Shown piece after piece: positions 31,997-44,483 of a stretch of 64,000 bases of DNA (positions within the stretch are counted from its first letter, which is position 1; every line of letters starts with the position of its first letter). The position numbers and the translations under genes were made by a program. The notes under the pieces were generated by a model. The model saw only the letters and a program-made list of their open reading frames with translations. It did no database searches and was not told the DNA's origin. Source of the stretch: Rhypophila decipiens (Eukaryota; Ascomycota; Sordariomycetes; Sordariales; Naviculisporaceae); NCBI GenBank assembly GCA_033297075.1, contig MU858049.1, forward strand, positions 620,001 through 684,000, in the 5' to 3' direction.

Positions 31997-33786
31997 ATGG
32001 GGTCGTCCACTGGAGCCGCTGGCCGAGGTGAGTCGAAGTCGCCCAAACAACCAAAGAATACATCACCACCCCGACAAGGTGAGTAGATTCATCTCGTGCT
32101 ATATCCCTTTTCGTGTGGTCAATCGTCATCGTCATCATCGTCTCTGCTTTGGTGCGTCGTTGCCAACTAAGGTTGTTTCCCTTGTCTAGATGACGCCGCC
32201 GCTGTCGCTGCTCCCGAATCCAAACACGACGCCACTCTAAAGTCTGAATCATCGACGACAAATGCCGAAGCCACCAAGCCGCTCGCTCCTCCTCCTCGGC
32301 CCGGTCAGCAAGCACCAAACGGAAATACTCCCGATTATTTTTCACAACCGGCCGGTTCCCTGAGCTTAGAGCCCAATCCATTTGAGCAGTCGTTCGGTGG
32401 AGCGCCGCCCGACACACCAGGTGGCACCAAACTTCCATCGGTTGCCGCCTTGACGTCGCCGTCGTCGCTGCTGCCCGGCCCCGGCATCACGCCCTTCCCC
32501 TGGGGAGGAGGTTCTCTCCGGACAGGCCCGCTGAGCCCGGCCATGTTGTCGGGTCCTACCAATGATTACTTTAGCGACACTCATCACATTCGTGGCGGAT
32601 TCCCGACCCCGAACGAGTCCTCTCTGAGGACGGGATTGACTCCTGGTGGGAGTGGGTCGATGTTCCCAGCCGCTAGTCCCAACTCAACTCTTTTTGCGCA
32701 GCTGGCCGGAGGCACCGTCGCGACTCCCGGGACGATCGACTTTCATCGGACAGCCATCAGTGCTGCGGCTGCCAAGCGGGAGCAGGCTCAAGCCGCCCAA
32801 CAAAAACAGCAACAGGCGCCACTGCCCGTTACATCTCAGCCGACGGATATGCCCAATGGTATCGCGCCTTTGAAACACGATTCGAAACCATCAGCGGCTG
32901 GTCCCTACGATAACAACGACAACGACGCTGCGAAGGGTTTATTTATGCTGGCGCAAGGACCGAACGGATCAACGTCGCAACCTCCACCGTACGTGGCACC
33001 GCCAGCACCGATCCATCCCCCCACCGGGGCGCCTGCCGTCCAACCCATCAACACATCGCCACAAATGAATGGTCATACGTCTATTGGAGGCAGTTCGGTA
33101 CGCGGTGTGAGCGAGGTTGGTAGCGCCATTTCGGAAGAGAGTGAGACAGCACGTCCTAATACGCGTGCCAAGGGCAAGCGGGCTTCAGGCGGCACGACCA
33201 ACTCTCGCCGCAAGGCCGACGACAACCATCCCAAAGCCCCCGCAAACAAGAAGGCCAAAACTAACGGTGGGCATGTTCCTGCTCCTCCTTCGGTGGGCAG
33301 TATCGACATGGACCACTCCGATGACGATGACATGATGGGCGAAGATGGACAACACAATGGTTCAAAGTCGAAAATGACAGACGAAGAGAAGCGGAAGAAT
33401 TTCCTCGAACGTAATAGGTAAGGTTCTCGGTGTCATTACAGTTTGGGCATGTTGCTAACTCGTTCCCCAGGGTTGCTGCGCTCAAATGCCGTCAACGAAA
33501 GAAGCAATGGCTAGCAAATTTACAGTCCAAAGTCGAATTGTTTAGCTCGGAGAATGATCAGTTGACAGCACAGATATCGCAATTACGCGAGGAAGTTGTG
33601 AACCTCAAGACTCTTCTACTGGCTCATAAAGATTGCCCAGTTACCCAGCAGCAACAAGGAATGCACGGAGCCTTTATGCAAGGAATAGAGCCTTTCCAAC
33701 CACAATTAAATCCCTATGGGATGGGTGGACCGATGCCAAGCCAGCCCGTTATGGCCGGTCAGGGCGTGAACCGTCGATTCTCTTAG
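31997..33786 (+). CDS. atf1: ATF/CREB-type bZIP transcription factor (AtfA/ATF1 homologue)
   Basis: Exons 31997-32078, 32190-33417 and 33471-33786 give 541 residues. The bZIP region (about 425-490) has the basic part NFLERNRVAALKCRQRKKQ, split by the last intron at NR/V, followed by a leucine zipper VELFSSENDQLTAQISQLREEV. Upstream, FGGAPPDTPGGTKLPSVAALTSP and the PGPGITPFPWGG region match the Aft1 osmotic-stress and HRA-type domains of fungal AtfA. These factors act in the nucleus downstream of the Sty1/Hog1 MAP kinase to control oxidative and osmotic stress genes and spore viability. The Ser/Thr-Pro sites in the N-terminal half fit MAP-kinase control. The gene follows a long gene-poor region. 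Confidence 0.93.
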
Positions 33787-36547
33787 GAACCTGAACCGAC
33801 AATGGGGGTAATTCCCTCGACCCTGAACCTGACAAGTGCTGAGCCGAGTCGGGGAGGCAGCTTCGAGTACGTGATCCGACCATCCATCGCATAATAGATG
33901 ATGGAAATCGATCTCGACGAATAAAGGATGGAGGCGCTGTGTTTACAGTGACGTGATACTAGTGCCTCCATACCGCATTACCATGCTGCGGTAATGGAAA
34001 ACCATGGGACAGCTGGACCGGCACACCCAGCCGATACTTAAAGGAGATATGGATCGCGACAGCCTTTGTCGATTCTTTTTCCCGCCGATTATTCTTGTCA
34101 TGTATTATCAAAACACACCTTCTCGTCATCCAATCATCCATGACTATCTCTGGCGCATCACAAGAGAACACAAAAAGGCTTTTTTCTCAAATCAGCAACG
34201 GTGTTATTTTTTTTATATCTTTTATTTTGGTTCCGGGGTTTCAAGGGGCGGGATGATGCGGTGTTTCCCGTTCTTCGTCTTTTTCCTGAGCTCGTGGAAG
34301 GCTGTACAACAAGTAACAAAGGGCTACAGTCTTGGATTGCGGTGTGCTCCAAGTTCTTTTTTTCTGCGTCGTTTTCTTTTTGTTTCTCTTGCCTATAAGC
34401 TTTAGCTGGGGTGACGGGACGGGGAGAGAAGGGATGGAAAGGAGCGAGGCGTTGAAGATAATCTGGCTCTTTTTTATGAATCTAGGTATCTGAATTGCTT
34501 TTGGCACTTTTTACCTGCTTCTCTTTCTCGGGTCTCACTCTGGCATCACCGTTATCCCTACCGATCTACCTACTTGTCTATCCGCCCATTTACGTATACT
34601 AGTATTACCCTTTTTTGTATGAATCCATGATTCAGTTTCTTCGTTGACCTATGGATTAGGCGTAGGAGGTTATATTGTTTCCTGTTTCTGTTGTTGTTTT
34701 CTCCGGATAATAAAATGGAGAATTTTCTCGCTTCTCGGAGACTGGTGGCATATACTCGGAGAGTTCAGTCAAAAACGGCGTTATATACAGGCGTTTCTTT
34801 TCCATTATCTACCTACCTACCTACCTACATTACCTGCCTACCTTGTCCGTACACGTCTACTTGGCCACATATTGGTACCTTTTCCGTCCGCCTCGTTATC
34901 TCATCCACGTGTCTGGTCGGAATCTTCTACTCTGTTTGTTTGTCGTTGTGCTGGTACTTGGTTCGATGACTTATGATTGGGGCTGTCTATAATGGAGTTG
35001 TTTCTTTCTCTCTCTCTCTTGGTTTGGTGGGTTGAGCGCGCTTTGGCGTACACATTCAGATTCCGGTGCGACTGGCGAGCTGTGGGGAGCTTGGGAAAGG
35101 CTGATTGGGGTTTGGAGTTGTCATCACGGTGATCCTTCCGCTGGGGAGAATGATGCGGCGATTGTGTCTCAGGGCGGGACTTGTATCTATGATGAGCTAG
35201 ATGGGCGCATATACTCTTAAGTGAATGTTTGGATTCTTTCTTCCAAATCACTGCACCGAAATTGCCGATCTTGTGTGGTGATGGGTGAGTGAGTAAAGTC
35301 ACGGTGTATGAGGCAGACTGGACCTGAATACACCGCATGTGATGCGAGATGTTTGCCTTGCCACATTATCGTGTGTATCCTACTGTTCTTCGGGCAGTAA
35401 GAGCTGATTGTGCACATGGTTCCTTTACTCATTGACAGGAACGTCTCGCTGACAGTGTGACTGTTGTTGTGTTACGGGTTCATGAATTGTGACACAAGAT
35501 ACTCCGTACAGATCGTTTACTAGTTACCACGGCTGCACACCGGTACTTAGCGAAACTAGAGGGGCAGTACTAAGTGCTCCTTAAATGATGCGTTTGTATA
35601 CTTCAATGAAATAATGATATTCCTACTAGAGACCGCAAAAGGTGTTTGAAAATATACTCTTCTTCATAAACCATGCCAAGTCATCCGATACGAAGATCGC
35701 GTAAAACGCGATTCTTCAACCCCACAGAGCATTCCCGGGCGCAGACGTCAGACTCTCTCCCCCACCAAAAGCCACCCACCCAATTGGGAGTCGTCTCCTT
35801 CGCGTGTCACCAATTTGAGCGCGCACAGACCATCTGGCCCAAGCGCGACAGGAGAGAATCCGCAGCCACATTTGCGGGACCACGGCATAAACAAACGGGG
35901 TCGCAACTTCCCTTTCGCGACAATCAATCACACTTGCAGCCCAGAAGCTTGCTCACGACGGGAGAAGCAGTGGTCGAGATTTGCAGCAAGGATTAGTGTT
36001 TTGACAACGACATCGACCACGACGACGAACGACTCCAAAACATTTTAGTTCGGCAGCTTCACGACGGTCACAACGGTCACAACGGGCGAAAGTTACGCGA
36101 CAGCAATGGTTTCGAGCAATTGAATGACCTGCACTACGACTGAATGCGACCCGCCCGCTCGATTTTAAGAGGGAAGACGATTCAAAACGGGTTCCTTGAC
36201 AATCGAAACAAACGCTCTTTTTTTGCTTCCGCGACACTCTTTGACCGCTGCGAAATCTGGTCTGAGCACAGTACAACCCTTCCCACTTCACTTCGATCTT
36301 TTGTGGTTACGTTTCGCGACCAGAGGGGGAAATCGACGATTTACCCGCACCCTACCTCCCGCGTTACGATCCTGCGGGTGGCTTGTCGAGGTGGACATAT
36401 CTGGGCGACATTGCACGAGCGACGACACATTCAATTTAGCGTGCAAACTTGAGGGACCAGACTGAAAAGGCAGGAGAGGAACGGACGACAGCGCAAAATA
36501 GGCAACCCCCGTTGAAAGTCAATGTCCTCCCAAAGAACCCGCCATCC
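33787..36547. other. Intergenic between the bZIP gene and the Dsn1-like gene
   Basis: No gene seen. It has T-rich tracts, a CTAC tetranucleotide repeat at about 34808-34828 and one TACTCCGTA motif at 35500. The last 700 bp, with many ACGA-type trinucleotides, probably contain the promoter and leader of the next gene. Confidence 0.55.
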
Positions 36548-38270
36548 ATGACGACTATCGTGCGGGTTCGCGAGCCTCTTCAAGTTCTGAGCATGAGCAA
36601 CATACCGGAGCGCCGGAAAAGTAAACGCCTTGCGGGTAAGGGATCCTCGTCAAATGGCGCGACCAAGGCTGCGGGGGAAGCTAACACGCAAATTCCAGGT
36701 TCGGCAGTATACGATGAGCAGGATGGCGATTTTCTTTTCACGCGGCCCGTTTCGAAACGAATCAAGACAGCAGCAGCAGTAGAGGAGGTACCTGAGCCCG
36801 AGCCAGAGCCGGAACCGCCGCGGCCCGCGAAGAGGAGCGTCGGGAGGCCGCCGAAAAGTAGTAGCAACAGCTCGAAGAAACGCGCGACGACACCACCACC
36901 CCCCGCTCCGGTAGAGGAGAAGAAGGCCAAGGCGCCAGCACAAAGGAGGACGTCCAAACGGAATTCTACTCAGCCGCCATCACCACCCGCCACATCGCAA
37001 GCAGAGGAGGAACAACTAGTAGTACCCAAGACGAGGGGGCGGAGGAAAAAGGAACCACAGTTGAAGACGCATATCGAGGAGGAGGTACCCCCGCCACCGA
37101 GGATAAATGGCGCATCACGATCATCAGCAGCGCGGGATAATCCCCGGCCCAAACGGCCGCGGGAGGTTGAGCAGGAGCACCAGGATGAGGAGGAGACGCC
37201 GGACAGAAGCGCGAATGGCGCCGAGTCGCGACAAATCGCCCTTCCGTTCAGCGACACGCCCATCATCAATCGTAATAAGGAGATGAGGAAGAAGGGCGGC
37301 GCGAGCGGAGCACGGCGGAGCAGCCTGGGCATGAGAGGGCGGAGGGCGAGCTCGCTGATTGAGAATGGGCATACCGCTATACCGCACCGCGAGGTCGACC
37401 CGTCCGAGTTTTATAAACATATCGAGGCGGATGGGCTGCCTGAGCCGAGGAGGATGAAGCAATTACTGACGTGGTGCGGGGAGAGGGCTCTTAGTGAGAA
37501 GCCGCCGCATGGGACTCATGGGTCTAGTGCTATCCTTGGAGGTGAGCTTTTTGAGTGTCCGATGAATTTCGTCAGGAAGATTTACTAACGGCAATTTTCT
37601 AGCACGAGCAATACAGGACCAGTTACTCAAGGATTTTGGGTCCAGGGGCGAGTTCTCGGACTGGTTTTCTAGGGAGGACGAACCAGCGCCCAAGAGGCCG
37701 ATAATATTAAAACCCAATCCTATAAATATCCAGCACGACGCCAAGATTGAAGAGTTGGAAGCAAAGATTGAGAGGTACAGGTTTTTTAACCCCCCGCTCC
37801 CAAACGTCTCTCATCACTAACCCCTGAACAGGTTAAAAGAAGAGAAAAAAGCCTGGCAGTCCCTAGCAAAACCCCTACCAGTAATAGGACCTTTATACCA
37901 GGACCCAAACAATCCCTCAAAATCCCCACTACCAGAGGAAGACGCGCTCGATCCCGAAGAGGCAAAAATCCTCTCGGCCCTGACAGACCCAGAATCGAGC
38001 TTTGGCCAGCTGAGAAGAAAAACGAAAGCAAGGTTACAGACCATGCAGCAGTCACTCGAGTTTTCAGTGGACCATCTGGCGGATAGCGTGCATAAACTTG
38101 ACCAGAGGGTCAAGACTGCGGGACGGGAAGCGGATCTGGTGTTGGCGTTTAGTGCGGAGAGATTGAGGATACGAGAGGACAAGGAGAAGGAACGGGTTGG
38201 GACCAAGGAGATTCCTACGCTGGAGGTTTTGAGGAGTTTGGGCCGGATATTACCTGATGGTGGGGGGTGA
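36548..38270 (+). CDS. dsn1: Kinetochore MIND-complex subunit Dsn1/Mis13-like
   Basis: Exons 36548-37541, 37603-37774 and 37832-38270 give 534 residues. The N-terminal half is basic and disordered, with AT-hook-like VGRPPK and many Lys/Arg-Ser stretches. A conserved core around 280-330 reads [35 protein letters not shown], which I recognise as the Dsn1/Mis13 family signature. Coiled-coil helices follow (about 375-395 and 450-500). Dsn1 joins Mtw1, Nnf1 and Nsl1 at the centromere and links inner kinetochore to the Ndc80 complex. The RRSS sites near residues 257-270 resemble Aurora B targets known in yeast Dsn1. The upstream frame opening at 36449 lacks an ATG before 36548. Confidence 0.82.
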
Positions 38271-39001
38271 GGCTGCTTCCTTTTCCTGTAAATGAGTGCG
38301 GCGGGGGCCCAAATTTGACATGATGAGCTGGAATGAAACTTGTTTTTTTCTTTCTTTTTTCTTCGCTTTCTTTTTTTTTTCTTTCGGTTTCACCACTGCT
38401 TTTGGCATTGGAGCTGGTGATGGGCTGGGTGGGATAGGATTGATCGACTGGGGCCGGAGAGGCATTGGTTGTTTGTTCTTTTTCTTTAACCATGTGCGGT
38501 GGAGGTGTTCCAGGGAAGGAAGGGCGTTCAAACTGGTGTTTTATAAGGCTCATGAATGGGAAGCTGAACATACCCAATTCACTATTTTGGAGGGTGCACG
38601 AACAACTTTACCTGTTGCCTAGTGCCTTCGTTCCTCTTCAAACCGGATTTCCCTTTTGTGATCGAGTTTGTTTATCAGGATAGGTATACCAGGTATGGGC
38701 CATGCAATATGAAGTGGAAATGAAAGCAGCGGTTGAAGTCATTCTCGTTCTACTGCCGTCAGCCAGTATGAAACCTTTCCCTGACTTGTACATTTTGAGT
38801 ACCCAAAACATCATGTACATTCACTAATATAAAAAGTCCCCTAACTCCGATGCTTTTGTTTATAGTACAAATATAGTACATATTTTAACTGTTTTACAGA
38901 CCAGAATCCATCACCCATGGCCGGAAGCAGAGTCTCTCAAAAGCTGAGATGAATCCAAGAAACCAATTACTCACTGCCTTAGGCAGTGAAGTGAGGTAGG
39001 T
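38271..39001. other. Intergenic between convergent dsn1 and sdh5 genes
   Basis: It contains a long T/C-rich tract at about 38341-38395 and otherwise nothing notable. Confidence 0.55.
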
Positions 39002-39760
39002 CTACTTACTCTCCTCCAACGTCGGCATAAAAGCCATGCCCCCCTTCCCAACAGCCCCCTTCTCCTTGACATGCTCCCTCAACAACCTCAAAATCTCACT
39101 ATCAGCCCAGCGCTTAGGAACAGGCCGATAAGCAGGCTTGAACGTGCCGATAGTCTGCGCCCACTCGCCAGGTCGAGGATGCGGCTCAGCGCCTACATCT
39201 TTTTCTTGGACTTCATGATGAGCCCCCGGAGCAGCGTCAGTGCCCTCACGCGGGGGCGGCTCTTGCGTAGCCCAGTAGTAGATGTCCCAGTCGTTTTCGT
39301 CGAGGAACAGGTCGTATTGTTTGAGCTGCTCGGGGGTCATTGACGATAGATTCTCGGCGGCAAAGGTTGAGAGGAGGAGGTCGGATTCTAGGGTTCCTCT
39401 TTTGCGGGATTGATCTTTTCATACCAACCGGGACACGTTAGTTGCACTGTTGCTGGAGGTTATGGGTAGGTAGGTAGGGGGGTTCTTCAGCAACAACATA
39501 CAGAGTAGCCGCGCCCGCATGGTAGCTGGATCCTCGCCCGTCCGTCTGAGCGGCTCAACCCGGAACTTTGCGCCCTCTAGCTCTCCGACCTCGAGATCCC
39601 GGCCTAGTGGTTTGCCACTGTCACCGCTGTTGCTGCTCTGCGATCGTGTTAATATGTTGATATAGTTGCCAACGGGCCGCGACAAGGGACGGGCGGTTTG
39701 GAGGAGCGCAGCCGATCTCCGGGCGACCGGGCGCAGGACGGCGGAAAGGTGGGATGCCAT
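39002..39760 (-). CDS. sdh5: Succinate dehydrogenase assembly factor 2 (Sdh5/SDHAF2)
   Basis: Exons 39760-39502 and 39414-39002 give 223 residues. The N-terminus ([20 protein letters not shown]) is a typical mitochondrial presequence, rich in Arg, Ala and Ser without acids. The family core begins [28 protein letters not shown], across the intron, and continues [18 protein letters not shown] and [16 protein letters not shown]. Sdh5 helps attach FAD covalently to the Sdh1 flavoprotein in the matrix, so it is needed for complex II. A poorly conserved insert follows TQEPPP, and the C-terminus is longer than in the yeast protein. The intron ends in an unusual AAAAG acceptor. Confidence 0.92.
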
Positions 39761-40504
39761 TGTTGTCTCTTTGCTTTCTCCCCGAATAATCTTTCGACTT
39801 CTTCGTATTGGTATGGCTGTATTGCTCTGATCGCTTGAATAAATCCGCTTAAAAGTTCCGAGATAATTGGACGTCTGGGAGGTTTTGCTCTCCCGATCGA
39901 AGGAGGAAGACGGGATCTTTGAAAGATCGGAAGAAAGCATGAGCTTATTAGCAATGCGCTACGGCGAGACCCACTCAACTTTCTCGGGGTCGGATGAGTG
40001 ATGACGCCAAGCCTGACCGCTGCGACACAAGCCGAGGCCGAAATCAGACGGAATTGCGGCTCATTCTGAGAGCTTCCCATCAGATGGCATGTCCAACACG
40101 AGTAGAGACTGTCTTATACTGCACCCGACATTCTTGAGGGATTGGCTTTAAATGTTAGCCCCTTATCTGCCATCAACCGGTGGCACACTTAGGATGTTAA
40201 AGATAATTGTATTTATGGAATTTGCTGTCAAGCAGAAAACAACCTGATATAATATGCCCCAATAAACCATTAACACCGATGCAAGTCTCTAAAACACAGT
40301 CATTCTCCACCTGTACTCTCTAGGTTGAATTTCTCAACCCTCACTGGCCCTGCCTTGCCTTGATCAGACAAGGCATTCATTCCCCATTACCGAGAGAAGA
40401 GCAGATCTGACCTGACTGATATCATACACAAGTGAAAACCCCTGGGTGCCGGAAGAAGCGGAATAAAGAGAAATCAAACTGCTCGCTGTCCTAACATCAT
40501 ACAT
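39761..40504. other. Intergenic between sdh5 and ypt7
   Basis: This contains the sdh5 promoter and the ypt7 3' end. Nothing else recognised. Confidence 0.55.
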
Positions 40505-41452
<948 letters not shown>

Positions 41453-42230
41453 CGCGGCGGTTGTGAGTGTTGACGTAAGTCGTGTGAGAAGCGGGGAGGA
41501 AGGCAGCAGGGGGGCTGCTTATCAGAAGTCTCGAAAAGGGAGCAAGTCAAGTCAAATATTATCGCCGACAATGTTGAAGTTGAGTCGGTCCTATGAAGAT
41601 TTGGGGAATCGGACCATAGATGTGGAAACCTTGGGCCAAGTAGCAAAAAGGTTATTAATAACAACTTGGGAAGGAGGAGGCTGGTTTGATGTCGACCGAG
41701 AGAAGCGTGACCGTTGTTGGGGAACCAGGATTAATTAGGTGTGTGACGGAGGTGGTCGGCCCCCAGTCCTGGGCAATCTAGCGGCAGCCCCAGGCAGGCA
41801 CAGATAGCAAGCATCCAATGGGATTGCGGGCTGAGGTGGGGAGCAGGCTGGCCAGCGCTGAAACTGCAGGCGAGGTTTGAGCTTGGGGCGATCAGCCGTT
41901 GGTGCTCTGGTGGTGCTGTGGGTACCCAGGCACTGCACCTAACCCACCTGAACTTTACAGCGTAAACTCCCAGGACCAGCCCATGACGCCGCCTTCCTGG
42001 TCAACCATGTTGAAAGCGGCTTTATGATCCATGTGGTGTCTGTAGCAAGCGCCCGCCATACTTCAAGAGCCAAGGAATGGATTGCACCGTCTTCAAAAAC
42101 GACACGCGCCCGTCTGAAAGATTTCAGGGGCAGACGACGTGATCTAGCGTCGAGCAATCGGATGGGCGCTGCCTAGGCGTAACACACATGACAAGGTCAA
42201 GCAAGGTTGTTGGAGCAAGAGGAACCTGAA
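41453..42230. promoter_or_regulatory. Bidirectional promoter region of ypt7 and the AAA-lid gene
   Basis: The two genes point apart over 778 bp. No frame here looks coding. Confidence 0.5.
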
Positions 42231-43622
42231 ATGGCCATGGCCGATGCCCGCGATGAATACCAGCGACAACTCCTCCAGACCGTCCACAGCCTCAGCGATC
42301 TCGAGCTCGCCGCCCTCCTCTGCCTCATTGCCCGAGAGCATTGCCTGATCAGCACCGTCCCAGACTCGGTCGACGAGCTCGCCGACGAGTTACGTCTCGT
42401 TGCGACCAAGACCTTTAACCTGCGTCCCGTCATCGTCAACTGCCATCCTCATACCACACTCGACGACTTTGCGACCGCGCTCTTGATACCTAGTCCCCAT
42501 TCCTCCTCACCGGTAACAGGCCAGAACAGCAACAACGATCCCCGATCGGTATCCCCGTTCCGTGCCCGACAAAATGAAGCCCTGCAACAGCAACAGCCAG
42601 CCGGGTCATACTTCTTCCTATCATCAAGAACCGCAGCACCAAACGCCGGGTTACGTGGTGGCGGCGGCGGCGGTAGCGGGAACATAGCCATAAGCTCAAC
42701 AGGCCAATCCTACTCGACGACATCACAGCAACAGCAGAGTCATCATCAGCCTCAGATAGCAAACATCATACTAGCCAAACATCTCGACCGCGCCCCCAAG
42801 GCAGTCCAAATTCAAGCCCTCGAACTCCTCCGTACCCGCCGCATATTCACACGGACGAGCGTCCAACCGGCGCCGAAACAATTCCTCTTTATCGCGCTCG
42901 TCGGCGCAGCCGGAGGAAGCCAAGCACGAGTAACCAAGCACCTAAACGATTTCTTCTACATTTCGCACTGGCATGACCCAGAGGAGAGCGGCTTCCCCCA
43001 TCTCGACGGCGAATACGGGGACCAAGACGCCGACTCATCCGACCCTGAAATCTACTCCAACGACGAAAAAGCCTCCATAGACTCGGGCAGTAGCGTGGTG
43101 AAAAAGACGCCCCTGCTCCCCTCCTCCGATGCCGGGTTCTCTCCGAGCTTATCATCCTCCTCTTTGCGAAAACCAAAGGATACCTCCACTACTACTCCCA
43201 CCACCGAGAAAATAATAACACCAGTCCTAAAAGAAAGTGACATATCCCACCTAGCCCAACAAACCCTCAAAGTGCGCATCTCAATCGACGTGCTCCGCTA
43301 CCAAATGAACATAATCGCCTTTCTAAGGATGCACCGCGCCGTGATGGGCCCCGGGTGCCTAACTCCTTTTGCAACAAGACACTTTGATCAGCTCGTCAAG
43401 AGTCTGGCTCCTTTGCACGGGCTGGATTACGTCACGCCCTCGCTCGTCGCTCTGGCCGTGAAGAAAATCTACCTCCATCGTATTGACCTTGTTTCGGACC
43501 CGCAAAAGGAGAGGAGTGCCCAGTGGGGGAGTGAATTAGCTGCCGTGGAGGTTTTGTTGGACGAGGTAGACGTGGAAGGTGTTATTGAAGATGTGTTGGC
43601 CATGGTTGGGGTTCCTTCTTGA
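42231..43622 (+). CDS. Mg-chelatase-like (AAA-lid) protein of filamentous fungi
   Basis: A single-exon frame with its first ATG at 42231 gives 463 residues; the 24 bases before lack an ATG. The N-terminal part LSDLELAALLCLIAREHCLIST is helical. A region LRPVIVNCHPHTTLDDF and later FLFIALVGAAGG resemble worn AAA strands, but no Walker A lysine motif is visible. The C-terminal part (about 335-460, with LKVRISIDVLRYQMNIIAFLRMHRAV and LVALAVKKIYLHRI) resembles the lid domain of MoxR/magnesium-chelatase ATPases. Low-complexity Gln/Ser/Gly inserts interrupt it. It is probably a degenerate, non-ATP-binding relative with unknown role. Confidence 0.7.
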   Translation: MAMADARDEYQRQLLQTVHSLSDLELAALLCLIAREHCLISTVPDSVDELADELRLVATKTFNLRPVIVNCHPHTTLDDFATALLIPSPHSSSPVTGQNSNNDPRSVSPFRARQNEALQQQQPAGSYFFLSSRTAAPNAGLRGGGGGGSGNIAISSTGQSYSTTSQQQQSHHQPQIANIILAKHLDRAPKAVQIQALELLRTRRIFTRTSVQPAPKQFLFIALVGAAGGSQARVTKHLNDFFYISHWHDPEESGFPHLDGEYGDQDADSSDPEIYSNDEKASIDSGSSVVKKTPLLPSSDAGFSPSLSSSSLRKPKDTSTTTPTTEKIITPVLKESDISHLAQQTLKVRISIDVLRYQMNIIAFLRMHRAVMGPGCLTPFATRHFDQLVKSLAPLHGLDYVTPSLVALAVKKIYLHRIDLVSDPQKERSAQWGSELAAVEVLLDEVDVEGVIEDVLAMVGVPS

Positions 43623-44483
43623 CTCACACTTTGTGACTGACTTGTGTGAGTTTGGGTTGTTGTTCTTGTTATGAAGGGGTGGTGCCCCATGAAAAGTGAA
43701 GCACTCGGTCAGAAGAAGCGGAGATATATCATGGCAGCCAGCCAGTTCATCAGGTTACTTGAGCTTTTGAACCGGGATACTTGACCCATATGAATCTGTC
43801 CTCCAGAAGAAAAGAGCAGGCGAGAGGCATTCACCACGGTTGATGGAGTTACCTATTGGGGAAATAAATAAGATCCGGTAGCATAAGGGCGGTATTCTTG
43901 GAAAGTTAGATACCCATCCATACCCATAGACACAGAGATCATTGATCCGGTAGCAAAGTACCAACTAATGATAGAAAAAGTAAAATAGACGACAAGTACG
44001 ACGAATATAAATGAGCAAATCTCTCAAGTTCAAGCACTCTCAAATAGAATGAAGCATAACGCTTCAAATGTTTTTTTTTAAAAAGTTAAAGAATTATACA
44101 CCAACGTCACCGCCAGGTGATGATGGATTATGGATATGCTGTAAAAGAAAATTGACATTGGTATCTAAGTACTAAAATGACTTTTGCCCTTTTGGGTATA
44201 CCCCCCCAGCCGAACCTGATACCATAACCATTGATGCATCTAACAAGAATAAAAAAATAAAAAAGGACAGAACCCCCAAAAATGTGTGCGTATTCGTGAT
44301 ATCGTATTATTCTCGTGACTAAACATTTCGAGTGTCGGCATCAAAGAGCCCATCTAATAAGCAAGCAACTATTTCATCTTTTTCCCCTCAACTAACGCTG
44401 CACACTCTCTCGCTCTCTGCGCTAATGATACGGGATCGGAATAGCTAGATAAGAGTACTAAACATTGATCAAAACCCCCATGT
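43623..44483. other. Intergenic between convergent genes
   Basis: Contains the 3' ends of the AAA-lid gene and of the FHL1 gene. No other feature. Confidence 0.55.
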